A DNA stretch of 64,000 nucleotides from Gracilibacter sp. BRH_c7a (GTDB lineage Bacteria; Bacillota; Desulfitobacteriia; Desulfitobacteriales; Syntrophobotulaceae), in NCBI GenBank assembly GCA_001516055.1, contig LOEZ01000031.1:1-64000 (forward strand). The letters run 5' to 3'. The translations under genes were made by a program, and so were the position numbers. Position 1 is the stretch's first letter; each line of letters opens with the position of its first letter. This document shows positions 51,849-61,006 of this stretch, one piece after another. Below the pieces are notes generated by a model. The model made no database searches and was not told where the DNA came from. It was given only the letters and a program-made list of their open reading frames with translations.

Positions 51849-53215
51849 TTGATTTAACTAAAGCAGCAACAGTGTTCATCGGTAGACGAGGGGAACATTA
51901 CTTTCGCCACCTTGAGTTTGACGTTTCCAGTTTGTTGGATGGTACCTACCCCGGCACTTCCCTAAATGCTATATATAAAAGACCCGATGGTATTGCATAC
52001 CCTGTGATCGCTACCTATGCCGATGGAGTCCTTACATGGTCGCCCAGCGCAACGGATACACTGCTAGTCGGTGTCGGTCAGCTGGAGATAAGGGTTACTT
52101 ATGGTGATGTGGTTGGAAAAAGCGTTCGGATACTGACCATCGTCCAGGAGGCCCTTGCAGATGGTATCGCTGAACCACCAGAGCCGCCAGCACAGGAATG
52201 GCTCAATCAAGTGCTTTCTGCTTTAGCTGAACTGGATATTGATGAGATAAATAATCTGCTAAATCTCACTTATAATCTGTTAAACACTACACACGACTTG
52301 GTCGAAGATACGCGCGACAATCTGTATATGCGGACTGGGGTTCTCCTGAACCATTCGCATCCGATAGAAACTGCCACAGCACCGGATATGATAAGCCGAA
52401 GAGCGTCCATAACATTTAATGGCATAGCCAATGGCAATAACGTAGTAATCGGCACGGTAACTTATACATTTGTTACATCCTTGGGCAGTCCAACCGCAAA
52501 CAATGTGCAAGTGTTAATCCAGGGCACTCTCCGCAATACCGTCAAGAAACTTGCCGAAGCTATAAGGGGCATCCAAGATGTAGCGAACATTGCTTTTGGG
52601 TCAGGAACATCATCAAACCCGTCTTGCACAGCCTATTGGACGAGTCAAATTTTCTCCATTGGTGATGTTACCATTCCTTCTGGTGAGAGTCTATTTTTAT
52701 TGGAAAGAGCAGAAAATGCTACAACAGCATTGACTCTTACCTCTACTGCAACAGCTACTATCAACGCATTCACAAGAGCAAGCTATTTGAGATATGTGTT
52801 AAGCGGTAATGCTACCGGAGCGGGCGGTATTAATAGTGTCCGAGGACCTTTGCACACATTATTGCCCATTGGTAGTGTGGTTATAGGTGGACAGGGCGGA
52901 TTGCTTTATCCGACGGCTTATGATTGTCATTTGGTTACCCTTTGCCGTCAATCGGATACAAGCGAAAAAGAACTAGACTTATATATCTCAAATGATGAAG
53001 TGAACTTTACCAGAATCTCACGCAGCACGCCTATCGGTGCTGATAGTTCAAACGCTGGGTTGCATATTCATATTCAAATGCGTCAAAGTCGAGTGCCTTC
53101 TGGATATGGGCTGTATATCAGTATGGGAAGTGATGGCACATCGGCGAGTGCTTTCTGCGATTTGAAGTTTACCTACCACCTATACCCTGTCAGTCTTGCA
53201 ACAACCAACATGTAA
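51845..53215 (+). CDS. Receptor-binding or baseplate protein between holin and amidase
   Basis: A 456-residue protein. The N-terminal 110 residues (LDGTYPGTSLNAIYKRPDG, VGVGQLEIRVTYGDVVGKSV) resemble the BppU-like baseplate-binding domain. A helical neck follows (INNLLNLTYNLLNTTHDLVED), then a beta-rich, Ser/Thr-rich C-terminal part. This trimeric-fibre layout suggests an adsorption protein, unusually placed inside the lysis cassette. The start overlaps the holin stop by 4 nt. Confidence 0.65.
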   Translation: MIDLTKAATVFIGRRGEHYFRHLEFDVSSLLDGTYPGTSLNAIYKRPDGIAYPVIATYADGVLTWSPSATDTLLVGVGQLEIRVTYGDVVGKSVRILTIVQEALADGIAEPPEPPAQEWLNQVLSALAELDIDEINNLLNLTYNLLNTTHDLVEDTRDNLYMRTGVLLNHSHPIETATAPDMISRRASITFNGIANGNNVVIGTVTYTFVTSLGSPTANNVQVLIQGTLRNTVKKLAEAIRGIQDVANIAFGSGTSSNPSCTAYWTSQIFSIGDVTIPSGESLFLLERAENATTALTLTSTATATINAFTRASYLRYVLSGNATGAGGINSVRGPLHTLLPIGSVVIGGQGGLLYPTAYDCHLVTLCRQSDTSEKELDLYISNDEVNFTRISRSTPIGADSSNAGLHIHIQMRQSRVPSGYGLYISMGSDGTSASAFCDLKFTYHLYPVSLATTNM

Positions 53216-53231
53216 ATTAGAGGTGATTTTA

Positions 53232-53936
53232 ATGAATTTACGCAAGTTAATACTTACGAATAATGCCTGCTTCAAAGCAGGCAAAACAATAATTCCCAAA
53301 GGCATCATGGTACACTCTACTGGGGCAGATAACCCATGGCTGAAGCGCTATGTTGGCCCGGATGACGGCTTGCTCGGAAAGAACCAATACAACAATCATT
53401 GGAATCAAGAAAAGCCCGGCGGCCGTCAGGTTTGCGTTCATGCCTTCATCGGTAAGCTGGCAGATAGAACAATCGCCACATATCAGACTTTGCCGTGGAA
53501 CCATCGAGGCTGGCATGCTGGTGGCAATGCTAATGATACCCATATAGGCTTCGAGATTTGCGAGGACGGTCTTTCGGACAGCACCTATTTCAACAAGGTG
53601 TACCGGGAGGCCGTTGAACTTTGTGTATTTCTTTGTAGGGAGTTTGGTCTTACTGAAAAAGATATTATCTGCCATAGCGAAGGATATAAGCAAGGTATCG
53701 CCAGCAATCATGGTGATGTACTGCATTGGTTTCCTAAACACGGTAAGTCGATGGATACCTTCCGCGCCGATGTAAAATCCGGTCTTTCCTTTGCCGCTTC
53801 GGTCGAGACGACCCCATCGAAGAAATATTACCGAGTCCAACTTGGATCGTTTTCTGTTAAGGCGAATGCAGATGCCATGCTCAGCAAGGTCAAGGCAGCT
53901 GGCTTCACCGATGCCTTTATTAAATACAGCGAATAA
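53232..53936 (+). CDS. N-acetylmuramoyl-L-alanine amidase endolysin with SPOR domain
   Basis: A 234-residue lysin. Residues about 20-175 are an amidase_2 (PGRP-like) domain with zinc ligands in GIMVHSTGADNP, WNHRGWHAGG and ICHSEGYKQG. The C-terminal 40 residues (YYRVQLGSFSVKANADAMLS) are a SPOR-type peptidoglycan-binding domain. It cleaves the stem peptide from muramic acid at lysis. ATG 53232 follows AGAGGTG. Confidence 0.9.
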   Translation: MNLRKLILTNNACFKAGKTIIPKGIMVHSTGADNPWLKRYVGPDDGLLGKNQYNNHWNQEKPGGRQVCVHAFIGKLADRTIATYQTLPWNHRGWHAGGNANDTHIGFEICEDGLSDSTYFNKVYREAVELCVFLCREFGLTEKDIICHSEGYKQGIASNHGDVLHWFPKHGKSMDTFRADVKSGLSFAASVETTPSKKYYRVQLGSFSVKANADAMLSKVKAAGFTDAFIKYSE

Positions 53937-53946
53937 CAATCAGTTT

Positions 53947-53990
53947 AATGCCTATCGAGAGATCCGTCTTTCGGTAGGCATTATTTTTTT
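53947..53990 (+). terminator. Terminator after the lysis genes
   Basis: AATGCCTA (53947-53954) pairs with TAGGCATT (53975-53982), followed by ATTTTTTTT. It ends the structural/lysis transcript. Confidence 0.8.
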
Positions 53991-54000
53991 TGGCTTTTTT

Positions 54001-54031
54001 CGTTCATTCGGCTGATTTCTGTCCTGGGACT
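54001..54031 (+). promoter_or_regulatory. Bipartite prophage element, copy D
   Basis: CGTTCA (54001-54006), 13 nt, TGTCCTGGGACT (54020-54031), then ATTAGAGGG. It directly follows the T-run of the lysis terminator and ends 47 nt before the next gene, as copies A and C do. Confidence 0.65.
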
Positions 54032-54078
54032 ATTAGAGGGTGTTGATTGATATGTTCCCTCGGAAAGAGGTCGAGAGA

Positions 54079-54294
54079 ATGAAATTAACAAAATTAGAAG
54101 CCGTTGAATCCATAAAGTATGAAGCAGAAAAGCCTACAGAGGCTTCACTTAAAAATGAGCACGATTATTTGGTGGCAGAAAAACTTACAAAAAAGCTCTT
54201 AGAAAAGGGTCTTATTAGCCAGAGTGAATTTGACAAGATCATGGCCAAAAACCGCGAAACTTTCTCTCCGTTTTTAGCGGAGATTATGGCCTAA
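54079..54294 (+). CDS. SHOCT-like small protein
   Basis: A 71-residue protein: KLEAVESIKYEAEKPTEAS, then EKLTKKLLEKGLISQSEFD, the SHOCT-type short helical motif, ending TFSPFLAEIMA. Homologues precede serine recombinase genes in many clostridial elements. ATG 54079 has AAAGAGG at 8 nt; the frame is open upstream, but those starts lack ribosome sites. Confidence 0.7.
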   Translation: MKLTKLEAVESIKYEAEKPTEASLKNEHDYLVAEKLTKKLLEKGLISQSEFDKIMAKNRETFSPFLAEIMA

Positions 54295-54299
54295 AAGAC

Positions 54300-54328
54300 T
54301 TGATAAATAAGGCACTTAGAGTGATGTA
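54300..54328 (+). promoter_or_regulatory. TTGATA-N17-GATGTA promoter, copy 3
   Basis: TTGATA (54300-54305), 17 nt, GATGTA (54323-54328), within TTAGAGTGATGTATAGTAC. It has the same layout as the promoters at 32598 and 33740, and drives the recombinase genes. Confidence 0.6.
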
Positions 54329-54356
54329 TAGTACTGCAAGAAAGGAGGTTGAGACA

Positions 54357-55916
54357 ATGAAACGAATAACAAAGATTGAAGCAAATGAGAAACTGCAGAA
54401 GGCACCTAAAAAACTGCGTGTTGCTGCCTACGCTCGTGTTTCAACAGATAGTCGCGAACAACTCGTCAGTTTGGATGCTCAAAGAAGTCATTATGAGACC
54501 TGCATTAAGAGCAATCCCGACTGGGAGTATGTCGGACTTTACTATGATGAAGGCATATCCGGTACAAGCATGGCCAAGCGTGATGCACTTCTAAAAATGC
54601 TCGATGATTGTGAAGCCGGTAAGATTGACTTTATTATTATCAAATCCATCAGCCGCTTTGCAAGAAATACCACAGAGTGCCTTGAAGCGGTTAGAAAGCT
54701 TATAAAGCTAAAAGTGTTCATTTACTTTGAGAAAGAAAACATCAACACCGGCGATATGGAGAATGAACTGCTGCTTACGATTTTTAGCAGCTTGGCAGAA
54801 AGTGAGTCTATTTCCCTTTCGGAGAATGAAAAATGGTCCATCGAGAAGAGATTTCAAAACGGAACATACATTGTTGCCTCTCCGCCTTACGGGTACAAAA
54901 ACGAAGATGGCTTGATGGTGATCAATGAAGATGAGGTTGATGTAGTAAGGTACATTTTTGCAGAATGTTTAGCTGGTAAAGGCGGTCATGTAATCGCTAG
55001 AGATCTTAATGATAAAGGAATCCCAACCAGGCGAAAAAGAGAATGGACTCCGGGCACAGTAAATGCGATCCTTCGAAATGAAAAGTACAAAGGTGATGTG
55101 CTTTTTCAAAAAACATTTACCGATGAGACTTTCGTTAGGCATATCAATAATGGTGAGAAGGCGCAGTACTACGTTACTGAGCATCACGAAGCGATAATCA
55201 GTGTTGAGGATTTTGAAGCGGCGCAGGCCATGATTGACCAGCGCTCCAAAGACATGAAAATCAAGCAAGGCGATGCAAAGTATCAAAACCGCTATCCCTT
55301 TTCTGGAAAAATTGTTTGCGGCGAATGTGGTGCTACATGGAAAAGGAGAACTCATAGCGAATCGAAAATAAAATATTACGCTTATGCTTGCAACACACAT
55401 CTTAAGAAAAAAGACCAATGTAGCATGCAGTTTATACGCGAAAAGAGTTTTGAAGTGGCTTTTTTGAATATGATCAATAAGTTGGCATTTACTAAGAAGG
55501 TGTTGTTGCAGCCGCTACTTACAAGTCTTAAAGCCATTAACCAGGAAGCAGCAATCGCCCGAATTAATAAGTTGGAAGCGGCTCTTGAGGCCAATTTCAA
55601 CAAAAGGCAGCAGCTTATGAATTTATTTGCAAAGGAATATTTAGAGCCAGCTGTTTTCAACGATCAGAATTCAGGTCTTCTTGCTGAGGCTAAAAATTTA
55701 AGTGATGAAAAAGAAGCCCTATATGCTTCGGTGAATCATGAGTACGAGCATGTTGAAGCTTTGAATAAACTCATCAAGTACGTCAACAGCTCAAGGATTT
55801 TTTCTGAATTTGATGTTGATGCATTTGAGGAGCATGTTGATTACATTATCGTTTTCAAAAGATATGAAATAGGTTTCGTATTAAAGTGTGGATTAACGCT
55901 AAGAGAAAGGTTGTGA
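54357..55916 (+). CDS. Large serine recombinase 1
   Basis: A 519-residue recombinase. The catalytic domain has RVAAYARVSTDS (nucleophile Ser29), SLDAQRSHYE, GISGTSMAKRDAL and [15 protein letters not shown]. The recombinase domain (PPYGYKNEDGLMVINEDEV) and zinc ribbon (KIVCGECGATWKRR...YACNTH) follow, then a coiled coil. With its two neighbours it should integrate and excise the element. AAGGAGG lies 8 nt before ATG 54357. Confidence 0.92.
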   Translation: MKRITKIEANEKLQKAPKKLRVAAYARVSTDSREQLVSLDAQRSHYETCIKSNPDWEYVGLYYDEGISGTSMAKRDALLKMLDDCEAGKIDFIIIKSISRFARNTTECLEAVRKLIKLKVFIYFEKENINTGDMENELLLTIFSSLAESESISLSENEKWSIEKRFQNGTYIVASPPYGYKNEDGLMVINEDEVDVVRYIFAECLAGKGGHVIARDLNDKGIPTRRKREWTPGTVNAILRNEKYKGDVLFQKTFTDETFVRHINNGEKAQYYVTEHHEAIISVEDFEAAQAMIDQRSKDMKIKQGDAKYQNRYPFSGKIVCGECGATWKRRTHSESKIKYYAYACNTHLKKKDQCSMQFIREKSFEVAFLNMINKLAFTKKVLLQPLLTSLKAINQEAAIARINKLEAALEANFNKRQQLMNLFAKEYLEPAVFNDQNSGLLAEAKNLSDEKEALYASVNHEYEHVEALNKLIKYVNSSRIFSEFDVDAFEEHVDYIIVFKRYEIGFVLKCGLTLRERL

Positions 55917-55920
55917 GATT

Positions 55921-56337
55921 ATGCCAATTCCATATGGGTACAAAATTGAGAAAGGCAAAGCTGTTATAGATGAAGCTCAAGCCGAGCAGGTTAGGATGAT
56001 TTACAAAGGTTATCTTTCCGGCCTCGCCTACGTTGCTGCAGCAGAGGCCGCTGGGCTTACGATTCTACATCCAGGTGTAAAGAAAATGCTACAAAATAAA
56101 CGCTACCTTGGTGATAAATACTATCCTGCGATCATCGATCAGGAGACTTTTGATAGAGCTGAAGCAGAACGAATCAAACGTCAAAGAAGGCTTGGTAGAG
56201 TATTTGCGGATAAGCCGGTAGAGGAATGCAAGCCAGCGACAAAATTTACTATGCCGAAAGCAGGAAAGATTTTCATTGACCCATTTAAGCAGGCGGAGTA
56301 CATCTACAGCTTGATAGAAAGTGAGGTGGAGGTATGA
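55921..56337 (+). CDS. Recombinase-domain protein lacking the catalytic domain
   Basis: A 138-residue protein beginning [20 protein letters not shown], equal to the internal recombinase domain of a large serine recombinase. It has no resolvase domain and no catalytic serine. [20 protein letters not shown] matches the part before the zinc ribbon, which is also absent. It stands between two full recombinases with short junctions (4-nt gap, 4-nt overlap), so it looks like a maintained accessory subunit, not debris. Confidence 0.8.
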   Translation: MPIPYGYKIEKGKAVIDEAQAEQVRMIYKGYLSGLAYVAAAEAAGLTILHPGVKKMLQNKRYLGDKYYPAIIDQETFDRAEAERIKRQRRLGRVFADKPVEECKPATKFTMPKAGKIFIDPFKQAEYIYSLIESEVEV

Positions 56338-57908
56338 TCTCCTTAGCGAGTAATGTAACGGTTATTCCAGCAAAGAAAACCATCGGGACACAGAAAGCAA
56401 CCGACAAAAAGCAGAAAACCAGAGTCGCAGCATACTGTCGTGTCAGTACTGACAGCGATGAGCAAGAAACCAGCTATGAAGCCCAGATCCAGCATTACAC
56501 CTCATACATTGAAAGTCATCCGGATTGGGTACTAGCCGGAATTTATGCCGATGATGGCATCTCTGGAATGAATACGAAGAAGCGTGATGAGTTCCAGCAC
56601 ATGATTAACGACTGCAATGACGGCAAGATAGATATGGTGATTACCAAGTCCATCAGCCGGTTTGCAAGGAATACGGTGGATTGCCTGAATTACACCAGAG
56701 CCCTTAAGAATAAGAACATTGGCGTCTATTTCGAGAAAGAAAATATTAATACGCTCGATGCTAAGGGTGAAGTGCTCATGACAATTATGGCTTCTCTTGC
56801 ACAGCAAGAAAGTGAGTCATTGTCGGCCAACGTTCGTCTGGGCTTGCAGTTCCGATACCAACAAGGAAAAGTTCAGGTCAATCACAACTGGTTCTTGGGA
56901 TATACCAAAGATGCAGACGGTCACCTCATCATTGATCCAGAGCAAGCCGAAGTCGTGAAGCGCATTTATAGAGAGTACCTTTCCGGTAAGAGCTTCTTAC
57001 AGATAAAAAGGTCTCTTGAGGCCGACGGTATTCTAAACGGTGCGGGTAATGAAAAATGGCATGAAAGTAATATAAAGCAGATACTTACGAACGAGAAGTA
57101 CATCGGAGACGCTTTGCTCCAGAAGACTTATACGGTGGATATTCTTGAAAAGAAGCGTGAAGCTAATAAGGGTCAGGTTCCTAAATATTATGTAGAGGAC
57201 AGCCATGAAGCTATTATTCCAAAGGATATCTTCCTAAAGGTACAGGAGGAAATCGCACGACGCGCAAATCTTACTAAAGGCACCACAAAGCGCAAACGAA
57301 TCTATAGTGGCCGTTACGCTTTATCTGGAATAGTTTTCTGCGCATACTGTGGCGACATCTTCCGCAGAATTAAATGGAACAATCGCGGGTGTAAGTCCAC
57401 CGTTTGGCGCTGTGTCAGCAGAGTTGAAAAAGACGGCCCTGATTGCCCGGCAAGAACTGTTCACGAGAAATTGCTTCAGGAGGTAGTTATCAAGGCTATA
57501 AACGAAGCGTTCCGTGAAAAGGAAGCAATCCTGCCACTTTTACGAGAGAATATCGAGAGTAGCCTTGAGGAAGTCACCTCAAATCAGATTGCAGCGATTG
57601 ATGAACAAATGAAGTCAATGCAGCAGGAGCTAATGGCAACCGTTAATTCAAAGAATACCGGTGATGAGCTTGGTCTGGAGATTAGGAGGCTGCGCGATGA
57701 GAAGCAGGCCCTACAAAATGAGCAGGCATCCCGTCAGGATCTGAAAAAGCGAATTGATGATTTGATGCGTTTTCTTAACGACCTGCCTTGTGAGCTGATT
57801 GAATATGAAGAAGATTATGTGAGGACTCTCCTGGAAAAGATAACGGTTTACGACGACCACATCATAGTTGAATTTAAGTCCGGAATTGAAATCCAAATTG
57901 ACGAATAA
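56334..57908 (+). CDS. Large serine recombinase 2
   Basis: A 524-residue recombinase: [20 protein letters not shown] (nucleophile Ser38), [19 protein letters not shown] and [15 protein letters not shown] form the catalytic domain. The recombinase domain follows, then the zinc ribbon ([17 protein letters not shown]...WRCVSR) and a long coiled coil. It is diverged from recombinase 1. Overlap with the accessory gene suggests the three proteins are made together. Confidence 0.92.
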   Translation: MISLASNVTVIPAKKTIGTQKATDKKQKTRVAAYCRVSTDSDEQETSYEAQIQHYTSYIESHPDWVLAGIYADDGISGMNTKKRDEFQHMINDCNDGKIDMVITKSISRFARNTVDCLNYTRALKNKNIGVYFEKENINTLDAKGEVLMTIMASLAQQESESLSANVRLGLQFRYQQGKVQVNHNWFLGYTKDADGHLIIDPEQAEVVKRIYREYLSGKSFLQIKRSLEADGILNGAGNEKWHESNIKQILTNEKYIGDALLQKTYTVDILEKKREANKGQVPKYYVEDSHEAIIPKDIFLKVQEEIARRANLTKGTTKRKRIYSGRYALSGIVFCAYCGDIFRRIKWNNRGCKSTVWRCVSRVEKDGPDCPARTVHEKLLQEVVIKAINEAFREKEAILPLLRENIESSLEEVTSNQIAAIDEQMKSMQQELMATVNSKNTGDELGLEIRRLRDEKQALQNEQASRQDLKKRIDDLMRFLNDLPCELIEYEEDYVRTLLEKITVYDDHIIVEFKSGIEIQIDE

Positions 57909-57925
57909 CTAAGTAATGCTAAATC

Positions 57926-57953
57926 ACCCGCAGCTCTTGTCAGAGTTGCGGGT
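57926..57953 (+). terminator. Terminator after the recombinases
   Basis: ACCCGCAGCTCT pairs with AGAGTTGCGGGT (one mismatch), loop TGTC, then TTTCGTTGTTT. It separates the recombinases from the following operon. Confidence 0.75.
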
Positions 57954-57985
57954 TTCGTTGTTTATAAAACAATTAATGTGTAAAT

Positions 57986-58015
57986 ATTGTAAATTGAAAC
58001 CAAATGGTTTACAAT
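57986..58015 (+). promoter_or_regulatory. Palindromic operator of the XRE-led operon
   Basis: ATTGTAAA (57986-57993) and TTTACAAT (58008-58015) are perfect inverted arms enclosing a second dyad, AACC-AAAT-GGTT. It ends 28 nt before the XRE gene, a typical autoregulatory operator. Confidence 0.7.
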
Positions 58016-58043
58016 GTTCCTATTGAGGTTTGGAGGAATTATA

Positions 58044-58268
58044 ATGAAAACTTCGGACATGATACGACAGCTTTGTGAACAAATGAACATGAGCGTTTCC
58101 GAATTGGCTAGGCGGTTAGGCCAGTCCCCACAGAACTTCGGGAAGAAGCTAAAGCGTGAGACTATTACATTAGAAGAACTTAAGGCCATAGCAGATGTGA
58201 TGAATGTTAAGTTTGAGCAGACTTTCATTCTGCCCGATGGCAATGAAATAAAGACAGGAAATGAGTAA
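58044..58268 (+). CDS. XRE family transcriptional regulator
   Basis: A 74-residue Cro/CI-type protein that is almost only a helix-turn-helix: MIRQLCEQMNMSVSELARRL and GQSPQNFGKKLKRETITLEE. It should bind the dyad just upstream and repress its own operon. ATG 58044 has GGAGG at 7 nt. Confidence 0.88.
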   Translation: MKTSDMIRQLCEQMNMSVSELARRLGQSPQNFGKKLKRETITLEELKAIADVMNVKFEQTFILPDGNEIKTGNE

Positions 58269-58283
58269 AGGAGGCGGCCTAAC

Positions 58284-58964
58284 ATGATGATTAGCCCGGA
58301 AGGATACTATGAAGAGCATCTTAAAGGAAAAAATAAAGAACAGATTCTGACCGTTATACGTGGGCTTAAGCAAGAAATAGGTCGTCTTAAGAATACAATG
58401 GAAAGCCCCGACTATGGCGTAAAACCTATTATGCATCCGAGTGAAGATACACGCCTTCACTGGACTCGTGAATATTTGGAAATAGCCAAGCAAGCCTTTG
58501 CTGAAGCTGGTGGAACTTATACCTTAACAAAGTCAGAAAAAAAGGTTGCTGACTTTGATGCAAATATGGATGCCATCTGCAAGATTACCTTTAGCATTGG
58601 CGGTTTCTTTGGTGGCTACCGTAGTTATGTTGTAGAACTATCAGATGAATTGAAAGCCTATACAAAATTATGGGATGATGAAGAACCACTCTTATTGTTG
58701 GATGGTGATAACGAGGAGTCATTTACAAAGGACACTTTTATAGCCGCACTTAGGGATCTTCACATCGGTGAATGGCTCAGACGATATTCAACTAAGCGTT
58801 TCGGATACACGGTGTGTGATGGTACACAGTGGGAGTTGGAATTTGAATATAGCAATGGCCATAAACCGGTAAGATTTGATGGTGATAACTCATACCCGTA
58901 TAACTTCGATAAGTTCCAGATGTTATTTGGCATTGATGAAACTGAGGAGGACGAGGATGAGTAG
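58284..58964 (+). CDS. Uncharacterised protein, second gene of the XRE-led operon
   Basis: A 226-residue soluble protein: YYEEHLKGKNKEQILTVIRG and a helical first 45 residues, then a mixed domain (ITFSIGGFFGGYRSYVVEL, FIAALRDLHIGEWLRRYST, YGYTV-like FGYTVCDGTQWELEFEY) and an acidic tail (ETEEDEDE). I do not recognise it. AAAGGAGG lies upstream. It overlaps the next gene by 8 nt. Confidence 0.6.
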   Translation: MMISPEGYYEEHLKGKNKEQILTVIRGLKQEIGRLKNTMESPDYGVKPIMHPSEDTRLHWTREYLEIAKQAFAEAGGTYTLTKSEKKVADFDANMDAICKITFSIGGFFGGYRSYVVELSDELKAYTKLWDDEEPLLLLDGDNEESFTKDTFIAALRDLHIGEWLRRYSTKRFGYTVCDGTQWELEFEYSNGHKPVRFDGDNSYPYNFDKFQMLFGIDETEEDEDE

Positions 58965-59367
58965 ATTTGATATTTTGGTGAAATACATACCTATAATTCA
59001 GGCGGATGGCATCGGTGAATGGGTTGTTGATAAAGAAAACGATGGAACACCGGAACATCCGATACAGATGCCTTTTGTAGATTATTCCGAAATGGTACAT
59101 AACTTTATCGATGATGTTTATGCCTTTGAAGAAAGCAATAAAGATATGGAGCTTACCCGTTATGGAGATATTCTCAAAGATAACGGACTTGAATGGGATT
59201 CAGAATCTATGGAAAATGCTGATGTTTCAAACTTGAACGCACAGTGTGTTCTTGCACTGATTATGGGTGCAGTAAGAGCTGAGCGTTTTTGCGATGGTGC
59301 ATTATTAGATTTCTTCAAGAATGGCTGCATATTGAAGTGGCTTGAAAGATTAAACAGTATTGAGTAA
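58957..59367 (+). CDS. DUF6508-like protein
   Basis: A 136-residue protein: FDILVKYIPIIQADGIGEW, then PIQMPFVDYSEMVHNFIDDVY and ALIMGAVRAERFCDGALLDF. The layout matches the DUF6508 family of unknown function. GAGGA lies before ATG 58957, which sits inside the previous stop. Confidence 0.65.
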   Translation: MSRFDILVKYIPIIQADGIGEWVVDKENDGTPEHPIQMPFVDYSEMVHNFIDDVYAFEESNKDMELTRYGDILKDNGLEWDSESMENADVSNLNAQCVLALIMGAVRAERFCDGALLDFFKNGCILKWLERLNSIE

Positions 59368-59380
59368 AGGAGGTTTGACT

Positions 59381-61006
59381 TTGGATATTAACAAAATTAA
59401 AGCTCTACCGTATGATGAACTGCGTGCTTTATATAAGAACTTCCTACATAGCCAGAACATTTCGATAGCAACAATCAATACTGCTTATGTGGACACCTTC
59501 TACCTTTGGAGGAAAGGAAGCAAAGATCTGTTCTGGAATGCGGTGAACGCTACTGATTTTGAGACTGAAGCAAAGAGTGCATTGATAAAAGCTCTTTCTG
59601 AGAACTCGACCGGTAATGTCAATTCACTTGTTAGTGGTTACTTGTCTCATCTAAGAAGGTTCCGCTTGTTTCTATCGTCAGATGAAACCATTGCTCCGGT
59701 TGAATATAAACAAAAAACCGCAGTAAAAGTAAAGCCAACACATATGAGCCGTGAAATAATAATTAACAAAATGTATGTTGGAGCATATTTGTCAGAGGGC
59801 GATAATATAGGTCATGAAATCATAAATCTCTATAAGGCAGATGATGGGAAAAACTATATTTATCTCAATTCACAAGGAACAATAGAATTATCTCATGGAG
59901 AAAATAGAATAACTATTCTGTTGGTACGAAAATTTGCCTCGAAAACATATAAAGTACTAGCCAAGGCAGAGGGGGTTACAATTCTTGATTTTGCCGACAG
60001 CAAACTTCCGCGAGAAGAGAGATATAAAGGACAAGTTGCATTAGGACTGACCTATGGCGGAATAAGTCTTGTAGATTTATTTAATGAAAACTCGTATCAT
60101 GGAAGTCTTCAAGAAGAAAAGAATGCTTATACTACCTTTGTTGCAGATAAGGTTATCAAGCCCAAAAATCAGATATATATTACAGATGATGCATCTGTAA
60201 GTGGTGACAACACTTATTTCATCCGTACTAATAAAGGATTTGGCAAACAAACATTAAGGGAATTCTACAACGAAAATGAAAAGCCGGATTCTTTCGCTGA
60301 TTTGAATCAGATAATTGAAAACAGAGAGTTGTGGGAAGATGCTAATACGACACAAGCAATTTCTGAATTGCCGGAACTTCAAAAAGATCCGTATTTCAAT
60401 TTCCTAAAAATAATCAGGCAGGAAGACAATGAACTCGCTTTTTCAAATATGTTAGCTTACTTTTTTGATATAAACAGAGAAGCTTTTTCCCGTTTTGCAA
60501 GAGAGGTTCTAAATATAGAGGTACAAACAGATTTTACTATTGAGAGAGAAAAGAGAAACATTGACCTACTTATTTCTGACAAAAATAATGCCGTTGTAAT
60601 AGAAAATAAAATCAAATCGAGCATCAATGGTATTGATGACCGACATGATATCTACAGTGACCAAGTACAGTCACAGCTAAAAAAATACTATCAATTTGTT
60701 ACATCTGATGATGAGTATCGCAATAAAACAGCGAGCTGCTTTATTTTTTCACCTAATTACAATCGCATTGACCTAAGTAAGTTTTCGTGCGGTGAAAAAT
60801 ATACTATTGTTTATTACAGAGAAATCTATAATTTCTTTGTTGAGAACAGAAGCCGGTATGATGGGGTGCTTTACTTTGATGATTTCATTAAAGCAATGTA
60901 TAAGCACACCAAGGACTACGACAATGATTTAGAGGAAGAAATGCAAAGAAGATTTCAAAATACTATTTGCAATGCGAAAAAGGGGTATGGAGGCCATCAA
61001 TTATGA
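59381..61006 (+). CDS. PD-(D/E)XK nuclease-like protein with novel N-terminal region
   Basis: A 541-residue protein. The first 330 residues are unrecognised: helical, with ALPYDELRALYKNFLHSQN resembling a SAM-like/core-binding helix bundle. The C-terminal part is a PD-(D/E)XK domain with RNIDLLISDKNNAVVIENKI, giving D395, E408 and K410, and DQVQSQLKKYYQFV after it. It should cut or bind DNA. The start is TTG 59381, with AGGAGG at 7 nt. The stop overlaps the next ATG (ATGA), so it is coupled to a second nuclease-like protein. Confidence 0.7.
   Translation: MDINKIKALPYDELRALYKNFLHSQNISIATINTAYVDTFYLWRKGSKDLFWNAVNATDFETEAKSALIKALSENSTGNVNSLVSGYLSHLRRFRLFLSSDETIAPVEYKQKTAVKVKPTHMSREIIINKMYVGAYLSEGDNIGHEIINLYKADDGKNYIYLNSQGTIELSHGENRITILLVRKFASKTYKVLAKAEGVTILDFADSKLPREERYKGQVALGLTYGGISLVDLFNENSYHGSLQEEKNAYTTFVADKVIKPKNQIYITDDASVSGDNTYFIRTNKGFGKQTLREFYNENEKPDSFADLNQIIENRELWEDANTTQAISELPELQKDPYFNFLKIIRQEDNELAFSNMLAYFFDINREAFSRFAREVLNIEVQTDFTIEREKRNIDLLISDKNNAVVIENKIKSSINGIDDRHDIYSDQVQSQLKKYYQFVTSDDEYRNKTASCFIFSPNYNRIDLSKFSCGEKYTIVYYREIYNFFVENRSRYDGVLYFDDFIKAMYKHTKDYDNDLEEEMQRRFQNTICNAKKGYGGHQL

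Noticed and set aside
53247-53939. 230-codon minus-strand ORF opposite the endolysin
   Set aside because: It is a shadow of the amidase gene, whose zinc ligands and SPOR domain are clear on the plus strand.
55921-56337. The middle recombinase gene as a pseudogene
   Set aside because: It has its own start, an intact frame, and tight coupling to both neighbours; it lacks only the catalytic and zinc-ribbon domains.
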